Source: Scleromitrula shiraiana (Eukaryota; Ascomycota; Leotiomycetes; Helotiales; Sclerotiniaceae). From it: a stretch of DNA of 64,000 bases. This document shows positions 57,529-64,000 of the stretch, in pieces (within the stretch, counting starts at the first letter, position 1; every line of letters starts with the position of its first letter). The stretch covers positions 1 to 64,000 of the forward strand of contig JABELC010000006.1 in NCBI GenBank assembly GCA_028455995.1. Direction: 5' to 3'. A program made the position numbers and the translations under genes. Below the pieces are notes generated by a model. That model was not told the DNA's origin. It did no database searches and was given only the letters and a program-made list of their open reading frames with translations.

Positions 57529-59191
57529 ATGCCGTCAAGCAAACCGACCGTTTCAAAATCATCCCGCACTTCAACCACACCATCAAGCAGTGAACCCATC
57601 GTACCGGAACTACCTCCCACCATATTCGGTCTCACCCCCTCCCAACACAAAATCCACCCTATCCGAATGTTACTCGACCGCTACCATTCTAAGGTCCGAG
57701 GATCCCACAAGAAAGCAAATTACATTCTTAAACTCATCGAGTTAGAAGAAGAACTTGGTGATAAGAAAGAGAAAGCTGCTTTGGTGAAGTGGTTTGCGGG
57801 CGAGAAATCTTTGAAAGCACTTGCTGGTGTATTGGGGGATATTATTCATCCGATAGAGATAACCCCCAGTAAGAGGGCTTCGAAATTAGGTTCTGAAAAA
57901 TCGGATAAAAAGGAAAATCAGAGTGAGATGCAAGAAGAAGAGGGTGAGATTGAAGAAGTCAGAAAATGCACAATCTGCTTCGACTTTTACCCTCTTCGGG
58001 ATTTTCCCCAAACTCTGATCTCTTCAACTTGTTTGCATAAACCCACTTGGTGCAAGCACTGCATAACTCATCATGTTGATGTTCAAGCACAATGTAAGGA
58101 TTGGAATGAAATCTCATGCCCTGAGTGCGACCAGCTACTGGAGGATGAACAGATCAGAAGTTATGTTTCTGAAGATGTTTTGAAAAGGTTTGGGGATTTC
58201 CCTCTCTTTCCTTTCTTCTATCATCATCCCATCCGACTAACACCACCATAGAGTCACGACCAAAAGGTCTTACCTTATCTCCCACCAACATCATCCCAAC
58301 TTCTTATTCTGTCTATCACTCTCCTCGGAGTGTCAATCTGGACAGATGCATCCACTAGGAGACTTGGCTCCAAAAATGACATGTCAAACATGTGGATTCA
58401 AAACATGTTTTACACACAAATTACCGTGGCATGAGGGATATACTTGTGAAGAGTTTGACAATTTGCCGGAGAATAAAAAAAGAGGAGAAGATGAAGAGTT
58501 GAGTAGGAAGTGGTTGGAGGAGAATTCGAAGATTTGTCCTAACGTGTTGTGTGGAATGAGAGTCCAGAAGGGAGGAGGATGTGATAAGATTGTTTGTGAG
58601 TGGATTTCTCCTTCTATCAGACGCTTCCTCTGCCCATTCTTTCCTACGAAAGATACATCACCATATATGGCGAAGACTAACAAGTATGTGAATGTAGGTG
58701 ATTATTGTCTCCATGAATTTTGCTGGTCTTGCAATGCAGATTGTAAACAAATCTCCAGATACGGAAATATCAAACATGAGGTTGGTTGTCCATCGCACTC
58801 TGAGAATTTAAATGGGGCTCCAGGGCATGGTGAAGAAAGACGCGAGAAAATAACACGAAACGTAAAGAGAAAGACAAATGGAAAGGAAAAGGAAATAACC
58901 ATTTTAGAATCTAAAGAAACGGTCGAAAATTCCAAATTTTGTGACTTCAATGGTCAAGTAGGCTTGGAGATGAGAACTGCGAGTGCATCTACGACCGCAA
59001 ACGCAATTGCAGATGTGAAGATGAAGGGTAATCTGAATCTGGATTTGGACAATAACGAAGGAATGAGTGCAGACCGAGATCACAAATCAATTGTTGACAA
59101 AGGAGCAGACTTCAAGAGGAGAGCCAATCTAGGATTGAATGAAAATTTGAAGAGGCCTAGAGAGATTCTGGAGGAAGCGGCCGAAGCTTAA
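57529..59191 (+). CDS. RBR-type E3 ubiquitin ligase (RING-IBR-RING)
   Basis: Exons 57529-58187, 58252-58595 and 58698-59191 give 498 aa; introns are 64 bp (CTAAC branch) and 102 bp. RING1 starts at Cys147 (CTICFDF, CLHKPTWCKHC, CPECDQLL). The IBR follows from about residue 240 (CLSLSSECQSGQMHP, MTCQTCGFKTCFTHK, WHEGYTC). RING2 starts near residue 315 (CPNVLCGMRVQKGGGCDKIVC-DYCLHEFCWSC). RBR ligases pass ubiquitin through a RING2 cysteine. The N-terminal 140 residues are helical and Lys/Glu-rich, and the C-terminal 130 are charged and unstructured. Splice junctions restore all zinc ligands, which supports the model. Confidence 0.9.
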
Positions 59192-60084
59192 TGATAGTTA
59201 CTGACTGGTTGGGATCGGGAACTCTGATTGAGGATTTGGGGGATTTGGTTAGTTGAGGTTCTTATTTTCATATCATATATCTCACAGCTCAGATGAGTAG
59301 TTTAGTTAAGCTGAATGAATCTTCGAGATTTTATTTTTAACGGTTTAGGAAGGAAGGAATGACGTTGAGGAAAATCTGTGTTGATTGATTATTATCGAGA
59401 TTGATATGCTTGAAGCTGGTGGGCATTGATACGAGTTTCTTGTGAGATTATTACCTGCAGAATCATCTTACGAATATAGATATTTTTGACTTCAATGCCT
59501 TGTCATGATATGAACTCAAAGTATAAAAACTCATATCTCTCCAAGAGTAATGTAGTATTTGTCACACAAAAGAAGAGCATAGTTGAAAAGTTGTTAATTG
59601 ATCTATCTAAAGAAAAAACGAAGCTCCTTTTTTATATATTAAATATGACGTTAAAAATGCAAAGCACCCTAAATTACATCTAGTTGATCATTGAAAAATG
59701 GTTATGTGATCATATGATCACTTAATTTATTCTTTTATGACAAATTCATGATAAGCCATGATACGGGTCTTTGAGAGAACAGAAACAATTAGTCCCAAAT
59801 GATGATTAGTGTACAGGACTCAATCGCTCTCACCTATAAAAGATATGGGGAATGTGACAGAGTATCCCCAGAAGAATCGTAGCATCAGTAATGAATCTCA
59901 TGCACGATCCATAGAAGTCGCACGTTATTCATTCTCCCAGCAATTCAATTTGCCATATAATAAAGAGTAATCTTTTCCCAGCCTTTAAACAGACTACCTG
60001 ATCGCTTTCCAAAATACGAGTTAGTTGTGCGTGATATGGGCTCTTTTTTCCCGAAAAGAGCTCGAAAAGATACAAGACACGAAA
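59192..60084. other. Intergenic
   Basis: No feature recognised. Confidence 0.4.
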
Positions 60085-60985
60085 TCACGACCGCTGAGAT
60101 CTGTTAGGGAATTTGAGGAGGAGTGGGTTAAGAGATGTAATCATACCAACTGCAGGTTCCATGGCACTCCACATGTAAAGCCAGCTAGAATCAGGTTGCC
60201 TGGAAGCAGTGGAGACTATAGCAACCCGTATTATTGCAAAAGCCATCATAATGACAGTCAAGCTAAACGATCCATATAAAGCCAATCTATGTCGTGGCGT
60301 AATTTTCACTTTTCATAAGATTTCAACCGGAATTGAAATTACTAGATACATTAGAAGCAGTCGCTGATCCGTATCATTCTACTTAATCAATATATCTGTA
60401 ATCATATCCAGGGCACGATTTACACCCAGGGTAATTCTTTGAAAGCGAATCGACTCAGATTGCACACATCTTGTAGCAATAATTTCAAATTTTGAAACAA
60501 GGCACCTGTATTCAATATCCCCAACACAAACAAGCCATGCGGCGACAATAGCGATAAGAATCGACCACCACTGGATCAAGAGGGTCTTTTCATAAACCCC
60601 ACTAAGAAGTCTTCTAAAGAAGAACATGAAGGATAGTTTGATTGCCATCAGACTGGTATAGAATAAGATGATAACCGCAACAGATGAGCGAAGGTGATGA
60701 ATGCTCAGTATCAGTTACATAGGTAAGGTCATCAAGGGGAGAGATTTGGCCGGAGGGAATTGCAGCGCTAAGGAATAAGGAATGGGCCTTAAAGTGCCAA
60801 ATTATTGTTGAGATCAAGATGCACACCCATCCTATAACAACGAAGAAGTCATCTAGCCAAAGTCGCCCAAAGCTTCTGAGGCAAATGGCTATTCTCCCAA
60901 TCACAAAAAGAAGAGCGACGCCCATTTCTCCCCAAACAATTCCCTGAGAAGCACGGATAAGTCTTTCTAGCCTGGTAAGAATATT
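60085..60985 (-). pseudogene. Broken PTH11/rhodopsin-like integral membrane protein
   Basis: Minus-strand pieces follow the order of the fungal seven-helix rhodopsin-like family. GRLWLDDFFVVIGWVCILIS is near 60850. ILFYTSLMAIKLSFMFFFRR lies in a different frame near 60650. Next come QWWSILIAIVAAWLVCVGDI and RALDMITDILI, then ISIPVEIL, TGA (60313-60315), KVKITPRHRLALYG. The end is SWLYMWSAMEPAVG. The TGA sits where the family has Trp (IPLLWKV), one G-to-A change away. A frame shift near 60700-60720 and an unresolved 41-nt gap near 60340-60380 add to the damage. Some relatives are receptors with an N-terminal CFEM domain. Confidence 0.6.
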
Positions 60986-61276
60986 GATTTACTTGAGTTA
61001 CTAACATTGAACACTGACTCTCTGACCAACGCAGGTCTCTCTGTGGGTGCTGTTGACCCCATTGTTTGAGTTTAGGCTATTATAACTGAAGAAGTTACAA
61101 TGTGCAACTCGATGAGGCTTCAATTGGCTGCAGTTGATGAATAAAAATGAAGGTTGAGGTGATAGGAAACAATCAAATGTTCAAATAAAAGTTGGAATGC
61201 ACTAGTTATTTCTTAAAGCGTACTCCCCAGTTATCTATGGATAGATGATTCGCATGTGGCGCAGAATCATACCTAG

Positions 61277-61552
61277 TCAACTAATTGCAACGGTATACGG
61301 AAATACTACTGTTCTAGACACCCACACTTCAACATTTGAAATGTGCTCACTTGAATAATTGATGTAGAGCAGGGAATCTCGTAGATAGTCGCCGCAGACT
61401 TGCAGCAAAATGTTTCCTTGGAAGATACAACGCTGAATGGAATTAAAACAACATCGGAAATTATTATCTTGAGTGTTAGGTCTTAATACTTGCCAAGTGT
61501 TAAAGATTGAGCCCATGGAAACTTTAATTACAGCGGGAAACACATTGAACAT
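61277..61552 (-). pseudogene. Possible 5' exon(s) of the membrane-protein pseudogene
   Basis: A minus-strand frame starts at ATG just inside the transposon target site. It includes CIFQGNILLQVCGDYLRDSL, whose Cys spacing vaguely recalls the end of a CFEM domain, the usual partner of PTH11-type receptors. The match is weak and Cys residues are missing. Link to the downstream pseudogene is by position and strand only. Confidence 0.3.
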
Positions 61553-61553
61553 A

Positions 61554-61607
61554 CTCGGTTAAATTAAAATTGAAGCACGCGCAAAATAAGCGAATCGCCT
61601 CAAAATT
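61554..61607 (+). repeat. Left terminal inverted repeat of the Tc1-type element
   Basis: About 54 bp. It keeps several CA and CG dinucleotides that the interior has lost. Confidence 0.9.
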
Positions 61608-63497
61608 CCTCAAACGCGTTTTTTTACTTTTGCGTCGACTTTAATAACTTTATCAATTTTAAATTATATTTAATAAAGAATGGCTTGTAAAAATTGTAAA
61701 AGTAGAATTTATAAATTATAAAAATTTGAGTTTATACGAATAAAGATTTTATTAAAGAAGATTTATAAGTTTTTAATTATTTAACATTTTGGGGCAATTT
61801 ATGGGAAGATTATTTATATATTAGATTTAGAGAGAAATATGATTATTAAATGTTTATAGGAAGTAAATAATCAAATAAAAAGATATTATAAACCTTTATT
61901 CGATATTAGAAATATTTAAAGAATTTTTAAAAAAAGAGGTTGAAAAGTTATATTTGATAAAAATCAAAAATAAAAAATTGTTAAAATATATATCTATAAT
62001 TGTAAATCTTGTTTTAAAAGAGTTGATTAATAAATTTTTGAATTTAGATTGTTTATATTTTATAATAAATTTTTTTAAATTATATATGATTATAAAAAAT
62101 CCTTTATTTTTGATATTGAAAAATTTAAATTGAATTTATTTATATATTAAAAATGTATATAATTTATATATTATTTTTTAAATATTGATATAAAACTTTA
62201 TGTATTTATAGATTAAATTAATAAATGCTTTAAATATAATAAAAGGTATTATTAATATAATTTAATTGAATATTTCTATTTTAATATTGTTTAATTTATT
62301 TTAAAATAAATATATTAAAAAATGAAATTTATAAATGTGTTTAAATAAAAAAAGTTTTTTAGATTATATAAAATTTTTAAAAAAAAGATGGAAAAAAAAA
62401 AAAAAAAATGGAAAATATAATATAAAAATATAATAATTTATTTAAATTAGATTTAAAAAAAGAATTTAAAACTAAAAAAGCAAAAAAAAAAGATAAGATT
62501 TAACCTTTAAAATTTTTTAAAATTTTTATTTATTAATTAAATCTGATTTTTTATTAAATAGCTTATAAAAATAATAAAAAAAGGGATAAAAATATATTAT
62601 TTAAAATATTTAAATGTAATTATATAATATATAAAAATAATCGATCTAAAAAAAATATCGATTAATTCTATATATCAAAACTTTTTATTATATTTTTTTT
62701 TATTCTTTAAATTTAAAAATTATAATAAAAAAAAGATTATCAAATTCAAATATAACATTATAATAATAAAATTAAAATTATAATAGATAATATACTTGCA
62801 TATATAAATAAATTTATCAAAAAATATATAGATTTATTTAATATTATTTAAATAATCTAGCCACCCCAATCTCCTAATTTAAATATAATAAAGCATATAT
62901 AAGATTATATTAAAGCTCAAATTAAAAAAAGAAAGATATTTTCAATTATAAATAAAAAAATAATTCAAATTTAAAAAAAAGAATAAATTAAAATACTAAT
63001 TTAACAAATCAACAAATAAATAGAAAATATAGAAAATCAGTTTAAAAAAATAATAAAACATAATAAAAATAACTATTTCAATAAATAGAATATATATAAT
63101 CTTAAACTTTAATCTTTTTAGTATAATTGGTTCTTTTTTTTGTTAATCATTTCTTATATATTCTTGATATGATTATATTTTTAATATTAAAGTTATTTAT
63201 TAATAAAATAAATATTATAATATAATCATTTTTTTTAATTTAATCTAAAAAATTTCTATTTAAAATTATCGCGATTTTAATTTATTATATAATATTAAAG
63301 ATTTAATATTGGAATTTGATAATATTATTTATTTTAGGAAATATAGAAATATTTATAAAATTATTAAAAAAATCTACTAAATGTTAATATTATAATATAC
63401 AATTATATAATTCTATTAATATTAAAATTTAAACATTTGAAGCATTATTAATTAAGTTATTAATTTTTAAAAAAATGGTAAAATAGGGTTGAAGTAC

Positions 63498-63550
63498 AAT
63501 TTTGAGGTTTTTCGGTAATTTGCGCGTGCTTCAATTTTAATTTAACCGAG
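63498..63550 (-). repeat. Right terminal inverted repeat of the Tc1-type element
   Basis: About 53 bp, reverse complement of the left end with a few substitutions and one 1-nt length difference in its inner half. Confidence 0.9.
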
Positions 63551-63552
63551 TA

Positions 63553-64000
63553 GTTTTGGGTCTATCAGCAATAGATTAGTGCAGACCTTTAGTCTCAAGT
63601 CATTATTTGATCGAAATCGCTGATGACGTTTTATTCACCATTTATTGCGTGTATTTCACTCCTTCTTGTGTGCCTGACTTTCTGACTCAAATTAAAATTC
63701 CAGTTATTTGGCCGCAAGACTTCTTGAAATCCTACCAAAATTATTGCTATGACTTCAACTGTCCATAGTAGAAGTTTCTACTGTCAAGTTTTCTTCTTGC
63801 CGTAGGAATAATTTTCAAATCTCATTATAGGCCCGCTCAATGAATCTACTTAGTAGGTGGATACATGCGTCGTCTATCGAATACTCAACATGAGGCAGAA
63901 CTATCAGGCTTCTTTCCTCCGCTTAGAAACAACATGGACATTAAGATGCTCAATTCCAAGGGAAAAGGGAACAGAGAGCGCTGAAGCTACTAGAGCGAGT
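63553..64000. other. Right flank, no gene seen
   Basis: Base composition returns to normal directly after the TA. This was presumably the upstream region of the disrupted membrane-protein gene. Confidence 0.4.

Larger units (their letters stand above)
61554..63550 (+). mobile_element. RIP-mutated Tc1-type transposon (DD34E remnant)
   Basis: Terminal inverted repeats at 61554-61607 and 63498-63550 begin CTCGGTTAAATTAAAATTGA; the first 32 bp are identical. TA flanks both ends (61552-61553, 63551-63552), the Tc1/mariner target duplication. The length is 1997 bp. The interior is nearly all A/T. One plus-strand frame keeps transposase landmarks: DN at 62786 (of the Tc1 DNAPxH motif, His now Tyr), then PPQSPNLNIIKH near 62861. 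The latter equals the family's PPQSPDLNPIEH after C-to-T/G-to-A-type changes. The catalytic Asp and the Glu-turned-Lys codon (62891) are 34 residues apart. Many stops make it inactive. Confidence 0.88.

Noticed and set aside
1..64000. Search for tRNA genes
   Set aside because: Candidate TTCGAATC/TTCGATTC strings (for example near 2418, 20850 and 25787) lack partner arms and lie in other contexts; no tRNA is supported.

Overview
The window is nuclear DNA of a filamentous ascomycete. Genes carry short introns (mostly 48-150 bp) with GT..AG ends and CTAAC-type branch sites. A 5S rRNA gene stands alone between protein genes. Two AT-saturated islands bounded by terminal inverted repeats look like transposons destroyed by repeat-induced point mutation (RIP). 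Gene content (AA9 polysaccharide monooxygenases, 3-dehydroshikimate dehydratase, CBM1/CBM18 modules, a PTH11-type receptor relic) fits a plant-associated Pezizomycotina, perhaps Leotiomycetes near Botrytis/Sclerotinia; that last step is inference. Exon borders were set by hand from splice consensus and reading frame, and most spliced models give totals divisible by three.

Layout. 1-8.2 kb: a PAN-like gene fragment, a calcineurin-like phosphoesterase, an 863-bp AT-rich inverted-repeat element, a doubtful short gene, and a Zn2Cys6 regulator. 9.8-15.1 kb: LSM7, a low-complexity hypothetical gene, and GNA1. 16.3-22.6 kb: a 1213-aa class 3 lipase, a broken 2EXR gene, and RIB7. 23.2-30.4 kb: a compact housekeeping block of two divergent pairs, SLS1-like with NSE3 and SF3B5 with a zinc-finger protein. 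33.1-37.8 kb: a divergent pair of AA9 LPMO paralogues. 38.6-43.3 kb: an unknown pseudogene, 3-dehydroshikimate dehydratase, 5S rRNA, and a broken CBM18/CBM1 gene. 44.2-48.4 kb: a small membrane protein, SHB17-like phosphatase, and D-arabinono-1,4-lactone oxidase. 50.1-52.7 kb: an Arg/Glu-repeat protein ending in a UPF0303 domain. 54-56.5 kb: three short, decayed Lys/Ser-rich reading frames. 57.5-59.2 kb: an RBR E3 ligase. 60.1-63.6 kb: a PTH11/rhodopsin-like pseudogene with a RIP-mutated Tc1-type transposon directly at its 5' side.

Together the intact genes cover RNA processing (LSm7, SF3b5, 5S rRNA), chromosome maintenance (Nse3), mitochondrial function (Sls1-like, ALO), cell-wall precursor and vitamin synthesis (Gna1, Rib7), carbon metabolism (SHB17, dehydroshikimate dehydratase) and attack on plant cell walls (AA9). 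No operon-like or biosynthetic cluster is visible. The unusual material is the pseudogenes and RIP-mutated elements, the UPF0303 fusion, and the small-ORF group at 54-56 kb.
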